Shown here piece by piece: positions 11,300-23,209 of a stretch of 64,000 nt of DNA. This stretch comes from Peromyscus leucopus (lineage: Eukaryota > Chordata > Mammalia > Rodentia > Cricetidae). The first letter of the stretch is position 1. Every line of letters begins with the position of its first letter. The notes beneath the pieces are model-generated. The model was not told the DNA's origin. It ran no database searches and worked only from the letters and a program-made list of their open reading frames with translations. The stretch lies in the NCBI RefSeq assembly GCF_004664715.2, contig NC_051070.1, forward strand, positions 46,014,456 to 46,078,455. The letters are read 5' to 3'. The position numbers and the translations under genes were made by a program.

Positions 11300-12109
11300 C
11301 AGACAGCATACTGTCTACATGACTGAATTTCATGGAGGCCATTTATCTCCCCTCATTTTCTCACATTTCCCATGACCCCTTGCTTCACACAACAACCACC
11401 TTAATAAATGTATTTCCATATACAAAAGGCTGTTTTAAAATTAATGGCAGGACATCAAGTTTCTTTGTACTGACAGTTTCCTGCACTAACATCAAACGCG
11501 TCTGTTCACGGTCTAGAGATCAGCTGTCACCCACAGCAGGTGTCCAGGGAATGACAATGTTTGTGAAGTAAACACCCCAGAGAATTAAAGCTCATTCTTT
11601 TAGGCAGCAATACTCTTTATATCTGAAAGCATTAAAAAAAATTTTTTTCTTCTTCTCTGATTTATGGCTATGGTGGTAAACTTAGATCAGATGTTGGAAA
11701 AAAAAAAAAGTAGGCATTCCTTGAATTAAAAAAAAAAAAAAATCACTAGATTTGCTACACTGAATGCTCCCAGACTTCTGTGCAATATCCACCCATCTTG
11801 TTTCTCTCCATGGTCAGCAGCTTTTTCCCTAGGACGGCAGAAGACCCAGGAAGGAACGAGTTCACACCATCGCCACATTCGAAGAATGACCTAAGGAGAA
11901 TGAATCCCCGGGTGCTCCGCAGCTGTGGTCTCACTGCTCACATGTGTCTCCTGAGGGAGCCAACACCACCTCTCGGCCAGTGAAGACTGTGCTCTCCCTG
12001 AAATCTCACATGAAAAATAAAAGGATCTCAAAACTATTCACACAGTGACCGGCCAGAGCAAACAGTCTACAAATTGTGTAATTGCTGTTTCCTATGTGTA
12101 GAGCTTTAC
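11300..12109. other. unassigned AT-rich sequence
   Basis: Contains A- and T-homopolymers near 11632-11650, 11698-11709 and 11728-11742. No gene or interspersed repeat identified. Confidence 0.4.
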
Positions 12110-12210
12110 ATAATCCTTGGGTAGGCCCCTTGTTTGCTTGAGGCTGCATTTCTTCATCTGCTAAGTAAGGCAACTTCGCTCAATTATCCCTAAAAAGCAT
12201 TTCCAACAGT
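12110..12210 (-). mobile_element. possible MIR fragment
   Basis: CTTGAGGCTGCATTTCTTCATCTGC resembles the reverse MIR motif CCTCAGTTTCCTCATCTG. The evidence is limited to this core. Confidence 0.35.
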
Positions 12211-12228
12211 AAATGCACACATGAGCAT

Positions 12229-12230
<2 letters not shown>

Positions 12231-12270
<40 letters not shown>
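12231..12270. repeat. (TG)20 microsatellite
   Basis: Uninterrupted TG dinucleotides. Confidence 0.98.
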
Positions 12271-12272
<2 letters not shown>

Positions 12273-13095
12273 ATAGTGAAACTGCTGGAAATATGACTAT
12301 CAGAAAGGTGTGGTATAGGAAAGTATAATGAATAAACAATATGTTTTATGCACTTGATGGGATATCTATCCTATAAGAAGATACTAACTTTGTACCATGG
12401 CAACAAAGATAAAAGAAATCAGCTCTCTTATTTTTTTTCTCTTACCACCAATAAGGTAGAAATATTGAGCTAGGAGTATAAACATATTGATCTTTCTTTC
12501 CTGTGTCATGTGTTCTTAATAATTGAAAAGCCTACTGTATCCCAAAATAAGTCAGCAGTGCTCAGGCAAACAGAATCTTGCAGGCTTCTTTTTTCTAATA
12601 ACTAAGTACAGTTCTCACTGACCTTCTGGGCCTAGCTATTTCTTCAATCTACACTTGGTTCATATATTAGCTTATCAATACTTCTGTTTAAATAACACAG
12701 TAGTTTCAGTGTTTGCACGAAAATTCAATGTGGCTTCCTTAAACTCCAACCTTATTTTATTAAAATAGAAACCTCCAGATTAAATTAATTCATAAAGTTC
12801 ACATATAAAGTGGACACACTCAGATAATAAGTGCATCACTGCTCAACACGCACACTTGAGGGTGGTATGAGGACTGTTTCTCCCAAGAAACCTGAGGCCA
12901 GCGGAGTCTAGTCTGGAAGGCATGTTCAGCTATGGTGTCCAGATAGGTGGTATTTCTTTAATTCAATTCTACACAAAGTATGCTTTCCTTGAGCACTATA
13001 CCAATTCAAAGGGTGTAAGAAAATGAATACAATATATCACATTACCTTAGAGGAAACTCAATAAGACCAAGTGCCTAAGAGCGGCAGACATTAGA
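12271..13095. other. unassigned AT-rich sequence
   Basis: I see no gene or repeat here. Confidence 0.4.
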
Positions 13096-13099
13096 GAAT

Positions 13100-13325
13100 G
13101 GTTGCCCAGGACTGAATCTTAGCTTTCCTCTGTGTGTCAAACCTTGCCAGGTTATTTACCCGTCCTGAATCAGTGTCCTTATAGGAACAGTGATTGGGAC
13201 TACAGTAAATTTCTTACAATATTGTCATGAGGCTTAACTAAGTTATACTCATAGTATTAAGAACAGCTGAGCGTATTAGGAAGAAATACTCAGGGTATCA
13301 TCATCATGATTGTCATCATTACAAA
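13100..13325 (-). mobile_element. MIR SINE
   Basis: In plus-strand order: TGAATCTTAGCTTTCCTCTG, GCCAGGTTATTTACCCGTCC, TCAGTGTCCTTATAGGAACAG, TTGTCATGAGGCTTAACTAAG and TTAAGAACAGCTGAGCG. This is a near full-length reverse MIR. Confidence 0.75.
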
Positions 13326-14164
13326 CATACAACCCAGAAGCTAAAATAAATCATTTTCAAAGTTAGTAAAACTGAAACCATAACAAAAAACAAATCCTGG
13401 AAAAAAGGATAAAAATAGCCCAGAAAATTATATCCAGTATATTCCAGGTTTCATCAATAATTCCTACATGAGCCTGAAAAAATCCCAACTAGGCCTATTC
13501 CTCAGAGTGGGAGGTGTAGGGGGATGGGAGTGGGAGAGAACTGAAAAGAAACATTCCAGAGAAGAGAGTGGAGGCACAGAAGAGAAGTGTGGAAGTTTCT
13601 CAGCGCCACGAGGAAGGCAAGGGCTGACGTGCAGGGAGAAGAGCAAGCATCCTTCTCCCGGAAAATGCCCTTCCTCAAGGCCCGGGTTCCCAGGCTTCCT
13701 TTGTGTATCTCTTCCTACTGGCCACATGTTTATTCTAATAGAATGTTAGATGTGGGGAGGCCCTGAGGACTCACCTGATCTAAACCTGTTACTTTACCCA
13801 TGGGAAAAAGGAAGAGCCAGCTGTATAATGCACACACTGAAGCTGGACTCATCCCATACCCCCCTACTGTCTCCCTCAGGACAACAAGGGGAACGCATCA
13901 GGCTGCCTGGCCCTCGTCCCGTTTGGCAGAAACATAAATTTTTCTCTTGGGAAGAAAATGTGGGGAAATGTTTTTAAATGAATTAGCAAGAATCTTGCTG
14001 TTTTAAATTCAATAAATATGTTTTATTATTAACTTCATTGCTGGCTAAGCCTGAAATTAAGTTTTTCTATGCTTGGACAAGGCCTGCCCAACCAGTAACA
14101 GGACACCAGATTGCAACTGAACAGATCTTCTACTTGTGCGTGTAGACTATAATGCATGTATAAT

Positions 14165-14165
<1 letters not shown>
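13326..14165. other. unassigned sequence
   Basis: Frames at 13464-13749 are open on both strands and purine-rich, which suggests composition and not coding. Nothing else is recognised. Confidence 0.4.

Positions 14166-14210
<45 letters not shown>
14166..14210. repeat. (CA)n microsatellite
   Basis: About 22 uninterrupted CA units. Confidence 0.98.
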
Positions 14211-14214
<4 letters not shown>

Positions 14215-15023
14215 CCATGAGACCCTTAATCAAAAAGGAAGCTTCAGAACTCGCTGTCACTCTTCCAGCCCATGCTTAGGACAGGAAGGATTTAATATTT
14301 GAAGATGCAGCTGTCAACACAGACTTCAAAATACTGATCCCCCACCCCTCAGGAGGAATGAACTTCCCAGTGCTACCAAAGCTCTTTCTACCCCCAGAGC
14401 CACCAGCAGCTCAGCAGGTTGGCCAGCCAGCTTCATATCTGGTTCCTGAAGGTCTTTCCGCAACATGCTTTGTGCCAGCCAGTGCCTGGGTAGCCATGTT
14501 CCCTTTTGCTAAGCCTCCATGCTGAAACGGAATAGTAAAGCTCCGAAGCCAGAGCCTCTCAGTCATGTATGAAAAACAACTCTGCAAGCTGTCTTTCCTG
14601 TTGTTAGATTGCAGGGCCTGATAGATAAGAATCTAAAACAAACATTTAGAAGCTAAGAGCTAGCAGCAAAGCTCTGCCTGCCCCACCCTTCCCTTCCGGT
14701 TCTCTGGGACCAAGATGGCATATTTGCTTCTCCATGTGGGGCTGAAAATGTACAAACTGACTATAATGAAGGGAGAGGTTCTGATCCCGAGCCCACAGTA
14801 GCTTACACGGCAGGAGCACCTGAAGCTGGGCCACTAAAAGTACCGTAGTTCCACAGTGAAAATAGATGTTTGCTTTGCATAATCTAGATATACGTGGAGC
14901 CATTGGTGTGTGTTACCCTGAGGGAACTCTAGACAACTCTGTCCTTTATTGTTATGTGTCTGTCTGTCTTTTTCTTTCATAGCTGAGATGGGCCAGCTAC
15001 CCGGGGTAGTTACAACTATAGAT
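14211..15023. other. unassigned sequence
   Basis: No gene, RNA or repeat recognised. Confidence 0.4.
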
Positions 15024-15388
15024 TGTTCTAGTTTCATGGGGTTAATACCATAACCAAAAGCAACTGAGGGGAGAAAAGGGTAGGCTCACATTTCTAGACT
15101 GTTCACTGCTGAAGGAAGCCAAGGCAGAAACGTGAAGGAGAAACCATGGAGGAACACATGCTAGGGATTGCTAGAATCCCCAGGGTCATGTACAGCTGCC
15201 TTTCTTATATAGGCCAGGATCACCTACTCAGGGAATGGTGCTGCTCACAGTGGGCTGTGCCCTCCCACATCAATTACCAACCAAGATAAAAACCCACAGA
15301 CCAGCCTATAGGCCAAGATCTGATCTTAACACTGCCTTCTCCAAAGTTCTAGGTTGTGTCAAATTGACAGTTCAGGCTAGCTAGGACA
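15024..15388 (-). mobile_element. ORR1 (ERVL-MaLR) solo LTR
   Basis: The plus strand runs TGTTCTAGTTTCATGGGGTT to CTAGCTAGGACA, the reverse complement of an ORR1-type LTR. It includes CCATGGAGGAACACATGC, ACAGTGGGCTGTGCCCTCCC and GTTGTGTCAAATTGACAG. Flanks TAGAT (15019-15023) and CAGAT (15389-15393) are a 4/5 match, consistent with the 5 bp duplication made by this class. Confidence 0.85.
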
Positions 15389-15935
15389 CAGATGTTGTTC
15401 TTACTTTAAAATCAACATTAGGCACGCTTCCCAAAAACGAGGAAAAAGCAAACATTCAAAGATTGAAAGAGCTGAGCCAATACTTGACAGTTCCTAAGAA
15501 AGGATTCATGATGATAAAATTAATTAATTAAATAATAATAATAAAAGTTGCTTCATGCATCATCCCATCCTGCATGCCAGCCAGTAGCAGCAACTCATTC
15601 TTTCCAGATGCCTCTAGAAAAAATAATAAATAAAAGATGTTCCACAAATATAACAGGAGTTGAGATCCTGAGGGAACCAATTAGATTTAAGCCACTTCCA
15701 AAATACTGTGAAAGAAAACAAGAAGCATTAGAAAAGAACTTGGCACTTGAAATGGCATTTTACATGTTCTCCTTTGGGCCCGTGGAGAACTTTTCATGTA
15801 CTGGCTAGTTGCCATGCTTATAAAATCAATTCTGGGTTTTTAATAGAATAGAATTATTAGCTAGTAATACAAACTTCATTTCAGAGGGAGAATGTGGGAC
15901 ATCAAATCTAATAGTTACCTCAGCCTTCATGTTTG
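15389..15935. other. unassigned sequence with short TAA-rich patch
   Basis: 15515-15545 is TTAAT/AATAAT-rich. Nothing else recognised. Confidence 0.4.
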
Positions 15936-16149
15936 GAATGAAAGAGAGAGAAGAGAGAAGAGAGAGAGAGAGAAAGAGAAGGAGAGAGAGGAAGGAAGAA
16001 GGAAGGAGAAGGAGGAAGGAAGGAGGGAGAGGAGGAGAGGGAGGAGAGAAGGGAGGGAGGGAGGGAGGGAGGAAGGAAGGAGAGGGAGGGAGAAAGGGAG
16101 GGAGGGAGGAGGAGGAAGGAAGAGAAAGAAAGAAAGAGAGAGAGAAAAA
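15936..16149. repeat. ~210 bp homopurine (GA-rich) tract
   Basis: The plus strand is essentially all purine: GA runs, GGAA runs, then GGGA runs (16050-16067, 16097-16111) and GAAA runs. The five long overlapping ORFs on both strands are artefacts of this composition. Confidence 0.97.
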
Positions 16150-17200
16150 AAGCAATCAAGCAGGCCAATGCCAGTGGCAGACACTGGTGAAGTGCTTCCT
16201 CTGATAACTGGCTGCTGTGTAGACCCTGAAGTTCCTGTAGTTTTCTAGCAAGTCTTTGGGGAATCCGGTGCTACAAGGCCAGAAGACCTTGGGAGCCACA
16301 CAAGCTTTCCAATGGCCTTGGGATAATCCATAGCTGGGGAACCTGGGTGGGAAGAAAGGGGAGAATCCAGAAGGTACTGCCCTACTGTGTTTCCCTGGTG
16401 ACAGAGGCAGGCCTGGGTTTTCTGCTGGTAGAAGGGGAGGCCTTGGTATCCCCTGACTCCTAGATCGCACCAGAGCTCACCTCACTAATAGTGGTGGCTA
16501 TTTTGTTAGTTCAGTTTAGCCTTTCATAATTGGATGCAAAACAGACAGTGTCTAAGAAAACAGAACCAGGCTAAAGCCATTGAGATTTTGAAATAGACCG
16601 ACTTCCGCTGGTTTCCTGCAATCTCTTCATCCCAGGATGAAGCAGCAAATGGTACCTTCTCCAAAGATGACTGGAGGCTTCACCAGACTCAAGCTGTAAA
16701 TCTCACTCACTTTCACTTCCTCTTTTGTATGGTACCCAAGAAGTTAGGGTCTAGAAAGCCAAAAAAGACAGAAGGGAAAATGCCCTATTAAAGAGTCCTA
16801 ACAGGACTACCAGACAAAGACCACCTTTTGTTTTCTACTGAGTTGAATATTTTCACTGTACCATCTCACTTTTCACTTCCCATTAGAAAGAATGATTAAT
16901 GTCCTGCCTCTGGCACAAGACCAAATCAATGAACATATGTTAGATTCCCACTCTGTGTCCATCACTGGACCATGTCACAAAACACTGAGGATAAAGAACT
17001 CTTCTTCTGCCTCTCCAGAAATGACCGTCAAGCCAATGATGAAGATGCATATCCAGGCAGGAAACAACCTCACCTGCAGAAACTCGGATTATTGTGTGGG
17101 GGTGAGCATTTTAAAGTCACCTACTCCATAAAGTCCTCACAGGGAACAGTATTTCTCTCACCTGAACACGTCTGTCTTTTTTAAAGTGTCTTAAATGTTA
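16150..17200. other. unassigned sequence
   Basis: Frames at 16156-16470 (-) and 16892-17184 (+) show no recognisable domain. No repeats are identified. Confidence 0.4.
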
Positions 17201-18570
17201 GTTATTGGTGCAGCTGGTCTTTTTCCTTAGGTTCTTCGAGAAACAATGCTTTAATGACCGATAAGAGCAGTCAGGAAATGTAAAGTTCTTGACTCTTGCG
17301 TGTGTGGCTGATGACTGTATCTCTCTTACTAAGTGAATGAAAAATGAGGACATGACTGCTCCCAGGTATGATGGAGGAGAAGGTAGATATGAGGACAAGA
17401 ACAGCCAGAGGCATCTGAAAGGGTCCAAACTGAACATGGCCAGCAGACAGAACCAGGCCATGGGGTGGAGGGAGGAGAGAGGGAGCTGAGGAGGAGCTGC
17501 TGACCGTGGCTGAGGTTATATAGGAATCAGAGAAGTTGGGAGGTCAGCTAAGCTCAGGGGCCTGAGAGGTTGAGGGTAGGGGGCAGGGTGAGAAGTGCTG
17601 AGAAGAGCTAGGACTCTGTAACAAGTACTGGGGAGAGAGACTGGCCAGCATCTACTTTGAGATGTTAAATAGGTGCCTCACTCAGCCATTTGTTCCAGGT
17701 TTCACTGCTACCTAACACTGAGGAACCAAAGTGACCAGACAGAAAGGACTTCACCAGTTTTATCTGACAGGACACTAAAACAGAAGAATCAAAGGGAAAG
17801 AAGAATGTGTGCAAATTAAGACTAGTAAAAACTGATTTCCGGGAAGCCTCCAACAAACACGATATTTGATATGTAGCACATCTTGATGACCTTCTGAGTG
17901 GTCATGAATGGCAAGCAAACTGGCTTCTAAATCCTCGATCCCCACAGCACTGCTAATCCACTCTAGTGGTAGCAATCATTGGGAGATAATAATCATATCT
18001 GTGGTTGAGGCCTGGACCTCCTCTGAGGATTGCCACCCCACAGAGAACAGGTAATCTTCAGAAGCAACTGAATTCCCGTGTTTGCATCTCGCACACCAAA
18101 TGATAGGACCTCCTCAGAGAGGAAGGATTAAGAGCTCAATAAGTCAAGGCTCCTCCAGGCATTGCAGCACCACTCAATCACAGACACTGACTAAGTCTTC
18201 TATGGTTCGGGGGAAGCAATATTGTTTGCCTGATTACAATGCATATATTGTACTCCAGACAACAAAAACTTCATAATCATAGCTAAATAGCAAATATATA
18301 AGTATCTGAGCGTTGAAATCGCTTTCAAAGCTACAGCATTTTAGAAATGACTGCTCCTTAAGCATTCCCCTTCCTTTCAGCCTCATTGTGTAAATCATGT
18401 TGTTCTTCTTCAATTTCCCAGGATCCCCAAGGTCATTTTCTCTGGTGTTTGCTTTAAGCAGGACCTGAGGCCAAGGAGTCTGCCTCAAATTTCAAGTTCT
18501 CTCAGATGACATTTCCCACACTGAATCTCTGCTTATTTCCCTACATCCAGATCTAGTCAAGGCGCAATTT
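17201..18570. other. unassigned sequence
   Basis: No gene or repeat recognised. A purine-rich stretch lies at 17460-17640. Confidence 0.4.
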
Positions 18571-18960
18571 TTGCAAGAATTTTGACTTCTTGGTAATTGC
18601 AAATCACCTCCTCTTCCACAGTTCCCTTTTCCCTTGGGCAGGTGACTGCCCAGAAGGCAGAGGAGAGGAGCGGCTTTGTGATGCTAATGAGGTCTCTGTG
18701 CAGGACTCAGAGCTGAGAGCTAAGTGTGGGTTCTCTGGGGAACCCAGGTGAGCCAGTGCCAGGGCACAGCTGAGAGTCATTTGGGCACCTTGCTGTTACC
18801 CCTAGAGCAAGGTATTCTAGCTCCTGAGCAGTAATCTGCTAATGGCTTACATAATGGAGAAATGAGTCACTCTCCTTGGCAGCTGGGACTCTGAACTATG
18901 GAAGGCATTAATTCAAAAGGAAATTCTGGGGAAAAGGCACTAGGTGATGGCAGATCTATA
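18571..18960. other. unique block, possible regulatory element
   Basis: No repeat family is recognisable. The block contains a perfect AP-1 type site TGAGTCA at 18863-18869 and GCTAATGAGG near 18684. Short motifs like these occur by chance, so the assignment is weak. Confidence 0.25.
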
Positions 18961-19175
18961 TTTACTAAGGTGCTGGGAGATGGGTACATATTAATGCGTT
19001 ATGGACGTCTGTAATCCTGTTTCCATCTGACTTGAAGATTGTGAGTTCCACTCCGAGCTCAGCTGTGGTTGCCTCCAGGACACTTCGAAGAGGAGAACTT
19101 GGCCTGGCCCATCACTTAAGAGACAGGCCCTGCTCAAGAGCCAGGACAGTTGTTCCAATCTTTTAGAAAATCCAG

Positions 19176-19177
<2 letters not shown>

Positions 19178-19222
<45 letters not shown>
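19178..19222. repeat. (CA)n microsatellite
   Basis: About 22 uninterrupted CA units. Confidence 0.98.
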
Positions 19223-19224
<2 letters not shown>

Positions 19225-19256
19225 GTAATTTCTTTGAAATCGAAAATTATAAAATA

Positions 19257-19348
19257 AGCATGGTGGCTCGCCCCTATAATCCCAGGATTATAGGAGTTCA
19301 AGGTTAATATGGACTATGAAACGAATATCAAGAGCAAAACCCTGTCTT

Positions 19349-19349
<1 letters not shown>
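19257..19349 (+). mobile_element. degenerate B1 fragment
   Basis: AGCATGGTGGCTCGCCCCTA, TAATCCCAGGATTATAGGAG and AGCAAAACCCTGTCTTAAAC mark both ends of a B1. The middle is shortened, and it runs directly into a CA array. Confidence 0.7.

Positions 19350-19387
<38 letters not shown>
19350..19387. repeat. (AC)n microsatellite in B1 tail
   Basis: About 19 AC units grown from the SINE tail. Confidence 0.97.
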
Positions 19388-19388
<1 letters not shown>

Positions 19389-19634
19389 CAACAAGAGAAC
19401 TTTTCAGTGACAAATGAAGTCTCAGCCAAAAAAAACTAAGAAATAAACTGGCCAAGCATCTGAGAAAGGTAAAGTCACCCTGTGGGCTCTAGTATACTCT
19501 TTCAGTGGAGTTTTGTTCTTGTGGGGGTTGGAATGACAAAGGAAAAATTATCTGCTAATCAGGGAAGAAATCAAAGCAAGGCTTAGCTGTTAAGACTCTG
19601 GAACAAAAGATAACCTAGAAGCTCTTGAGACATT

Positions 19635-19715
19635 TTGGAACTGTATTTGCACTATCTCATTTAATCCTCCAAATAGCCTGTGGAGATAAATGGTTTGAAT
19701 TAGAAATGTCCTCTA
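19635..19715 (+). mobile_element. MIR fragment (5' part)
   Basis: TTTGCACTATCTCATTTAATCCTCCAAATAGCCTGTGGAG is the MIR core in plus orientation. Confidence 0.6.
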
Positions 19716-20029
19716 CAGGCTCCTGTTTGGACAGCCTGACCCCCAGCTTTTTGGAGAGGTTCTGTGACCTTTGAGATACGCTGCCTAGCTGGCACATTAG
19801 AGAGTGACGTCCACCTGCAATTACAATCTAGAGCTCTCAGCTTCCCGATCCACCAAGATGGGAATAAAATGCACTCCAGGACAATAAAATGCACGTGGAC
19901 AGGACACACTGGTCACCACTCCCTACCCACCACAACCATTTCCTAGGAGCCCAAGTAAACAGTCCCACGGAGCTGCTTGTATCGCATGGACCAGAAAAGT
20001 AACTAATGCAATCGTTGATTAGGAATCTT

Positions 20030-20130
20030 GTTTTAAGAGAGGAAATCAAGGCTTAGTGAATTTAAGAAGCTCATTCCACTTTCTCCAGGTAAACGGCAGA
20101 TGGGCTCTAAATTGCACGCTACCAATTATT
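20030..20130 (+). mobile_element. MIR fragment (3' part)
   Basis: TTTTAAGAGAGGAAATCAAGGCTTAGTG followed by ATGGGCTCTAAATTGCACGC is the MIR 3' half. It may be the remainder of the copy at 19635, separated by an older insertion. Confidence 0.5.
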
Positions 20131-20232
20131 TCTGCTTATCACTGTCCAAGGAAATTTTCAACCAGGATCAGACTATTTCCATGAAATTTAAAGGGAGGAG
20201 GGAAGAGATGAAAAACCAAAGAAGGACAGAAC

Positions 20233-20496
20233 GGGAGCTGGGGGACAGACAGCTCAAAGGATAGAGCACTTGTAGTGGAAGGTGTGAGGCCCTGAGCTCA
20301 GATCCTCGGGATCCGCTTAGAAGCCAGATGAGTGCGGTGACTCACCTATAGCTCCAAGGTGAGTTCAAGAAGCAAAACACAGGAGACTCTGGTGCAAGCT
20401 GGCTCCCTAGACTAGACGAGTCTGCAAACTCTGGGCTCAGTGAGAGACTCTGGTAACCACATGCTCATCTACAAGTGCACACTCACCCACTTGTGG
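20233..20496 (+). mobile_element. B4 SINE
   Basis: GGGAGCTGGGGGACAGACAG, then CAAAGGATAGAGCACTTG, a GAGCTCAGATCC box-B-like segment, a GTGACTCACCTATAGC B1-like segment and a CA-rich tail. Diverged. Confidence 0.7.
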
Positions 20497-20521
20497 ACAC
20501 ACACACACACACACACACACA
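20497..20521. repeat. (AC)n in B4 tail
   Basis: A dozen AC units at the 3' end of the SINE. Confidence 0.95.
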
Positions 20522-20529
20522 GAGCTAAC

Positions 20530-21300
20530 CAGAAAAAAAAAACTGGAAGTAAAAAGGTGACAGATCCCTCTAAACTCACTGTCAGTTCATTTCTGTTATT
20601 TTGCTTAATGAGGCAAAAGGAGGTTCTAATGTCTAGGCCGCATAAAAGTCTGCCCACAACGCATGGGGTCGGTTCTCAGCCATGTGACCCCTGAACAGAG
20701 TCCTTTGCAGACTTGTGCCGTGCTCATGTGGCATCACGCTTATTCAAGTGTGATTCACCCCCATTTAGCTATTTCAAAAGGTCCATGCCCAGGAACTGAG
20801 TTCTCCTGTGTGTCTCCTGGGGAGTTTGGGGAGGAGGCGTGACATCATGAGAAGAATGTCTGTCTTCTCTCTTATGACTCATCCAAGAATGTCTAAGAAA
20901 TTCTGCTGCTTCTGGTCCAAATGCAGTGACTTATTCCATCTGGCAAGCAAATTTTCGTATGGAAAAACAGCATACCATCTATGAGAAATTATTTAGGCAA
21001 AATTGAAGCAGAACAGAGGTAAATTTTATCCATATCTTTTGCTCTCACAAAAAAAAAAAAGTACATCCGTTTCCAGTTTCATCTTGCCAGCAGCAGGTGA
21101 AAGCAGAACTCGCTTCCTCCTGTGTGCTCCCCGACTACTTTGTACAAATTGCTAATTGCAGTTCTTACTATATTGTCCTATAATTAGATTTTAGGTGTCT
21201 GCTTTCCAAGTAATATAATAGCTCCTTCCCCCTTCACATTTCAATCCCAGGCATCTGGATCACACTTAACAAACATTTGTTAAACAAACAAATGGAAGAC
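20530..21300. other. unassigned; 20930-21300 AT-rich and repeat-free
   Basis: 20530-20930 shows nothing recognisable. 20930-21300 holds AAATTGCTAATTGCAG and TATAATTAGATTTTAGG, homeodomain-type TAATTA/TAATTG cores without any recognisable repeat, so it is a weak candidate conserved noncoding stretch. Confidence 0.3.
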
Positions 21301-21520
21301 TGAGCGGAAGAGCAAGTACGTGACAGCTGGCCCTGGGGTTCTCTCTACTCTCTATGGCAAAAAAAAAAAAAAAGTCTTTTCCTCTGTTCTTTATGACTAG
21401 AGATGATTGACACTGCTGGATTGGGGAAGGGTCCCCTTTTGTTTAGAAGATTAGGTACCCAGGATGTCTGGGTGCTTAATGAATGAGTTTCATAGATGAT
21501 TATACCATATATTGTCCTTC

Positions 21521-21524
<4 letters not shown>

Positions 21525-21560
<36 letters not shown>
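21525..21560. repeat. (CT)n microsatellite
   Basis: About 18 CT units directly abutting the T-rich end of the reverse B1. Confidence 0.97.
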
Positions 21561-21561
<1 letters not shown>

Positions 21562-21563
<2 letters not shown>

Positions 21564-21712
21564 GATTTTTCAAGACAGGGTTTCTCTGTGTAGTTCTGGT
21601 GCCTGTCCTGGAACTCGCTCTGTAGACCAGGCTGGCCTTGAACTCACAGAGATCCACCTGGTTCTGCCTCCCGAGTGCTGGGATTAAAGGCGTGTGCCCC
21701 CACCACCTGGCT
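21562..21712 (-). mobile_element. B1 SINE
   Basis: The plus strand reads TTTTCAAGACAGGGTTTCTC, CTGTAGACCAGGCTGGCC, TGAACTCACAGAGATCC and GTGCTGGGATTAAAGGCGTG. This is a well-preserved reverse B1 with a short T-rich tail end. Confidence 0.96.
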
Positions 21713-22939
21713 TTCCTTCCTTTCTTAATACATTCTTGTACCCATCAAGCCAGCCTGGCTTATGCCTTGTCTTCCTTAGATTTAAGTAATTTAAATAGTG
21801 GAAATCATTACTTCAACAAGATTTGGCGAATGGGGGCAGGAAATGGGACTCACTATGCCTTCCTCCAATGCTGCCCATGGCCTACGAACCATGTTTCAAG
21901 TATGATGGATGGATGCTGCAGACCCCACAACATCCTATGCAGACACGGTCCTGGTTCTTGTGGAAGTTATGGTCAGTGGGAAGGAAGAGACAAAAAAATA
22001 GGACGAATAAAGAACAGAAGCTGTGGTGACACGGGAAACAGTGCTAAAGGGCACGGAGGAAGGAGACAGTCTGGGCAGAGGGAGGGTGAAGGAATGCACT
22101 GGAGGGTTTTAATCAAGATGGTGATTTTTTTAATGAGTTTTCAGAGATACTTGGTTTGCACATAAAGATATGTGGATTTGGGAGTTGTATCATTAGGATA
22201 ACAAGCAGCCTCTCAACATTTTCCTTTGAGCAGGATTGTTTTGGCCACCAAATTGAGAACAGATTGCAAGACTCTGGGGCCAAATACACTGGGGGCCATG
22301 TAGGGTGTTATTTTTTCCACACTCTAAATGGGGTATTAAAGGTAACGATGGAAATGCAAAGAAGCCATTGAGTCCAAGAGAACAGTGAGAAGACAGCATG
22401 AGCAGACTCTGGCAACTGACTAGAAAAGGGTTTGGAAAACACTAAGTACGACCAGGTAAGAAACCTTTAAGCTTTGTCAGAGTATGATTTCTGGAACTAT
22501 TGCCCAGTTCTTCTGTTGTTAATGAGAAAGAGGACATTAAAAATAAACAAACAAACGAACACCAAGAACAAAAAACATACAAATGAAAGACTTCCGGCTA
22601 AAAAATCTATTAAGAAGAAGGAGGAGGAGGAAGAGGAGGAGGAGGCAGCTGAATTTGCTCCAAGGCTGATACATGCCAACTTCTGGGCTCCATCAAGGAT
22701 GTGGCAGCCAGAAAAGCAAAGCACAGCTTCCTGGCTGGGGCCTGGACATCTGGACAGCCATGGCTTGACTTTCAGGAAAATGGACAGGGGAGGAAGGAGA
22801 CTCTGTCAGTTCAAATACACTCTAGTTTAAGACACTTGAAGAGTACCACTCAAGACACATCTCATGAACAGACATTTCAATCTTGCTTTCAGAGAAAAAG
22901 AACTAGGCTCTAGGGAATCAAGAGTGATCATAAGATCAT
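21713..22939. other. unassigned sequence
   Basis: Includes an AAAC/A-rich patch (22535-22580) and a GGA-rich run (22614-22648), which produce the apparent Lys/Glu- and Ser-rich ORFs. The 175-codon frame 21638-22165 begins inside the B1 and has no recognisable content. Confidence 0.4.
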
Positions 22940-23209
22940 TGTCCCAGTTTGTCGTCTATGATGATAAAATGCCATAACCAAATGCAAACTTAGGGAGGAA
23001 AAGGTTTATTTGAATGGCAAGTCCATCCTGATTATAGCCCATCATAAAGGGAAGTCAGAGCAGGAACGCAAGGCAGGAATCTTGAGGCAGGAATGGATGC
23101 AAAGACCATGGAGGAGTGATGCTTACAGGCTTGCTTATATGGCTTGCTTTGTTATACAGACTAGGACCACCTGTCTAGGGGTGGTACTACCTACAGTGGG
23201 CTCAGCCCT
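22940..23209 (-). mobile_element. ORR1 LTR, left half (split by MaLR)
   Basis: TGTCCCAGTTTGTCGTCTAT, then AGGAAAAGGTTTATTTGAA and CCACCTGTCTAGGGGTGG, are the reverse complement of the 3' two thirds of ORR1. The match stops at CAGCCCT and resumes at 25347. Confidence 0.85.

Noticed and set aside
15826..16248. Six long overlapping ORFs rich in Arg/Glu/Gly or Ser/Leu/Pro
   Set aside because: They all lie in a homopurine simple-sequence tract and are open because the tract lacks stop codons in several frames.
21638..22165. 175-codon frame
   Set aside because: It starts inside a reverse B1 SINE and has no recognisable domain.
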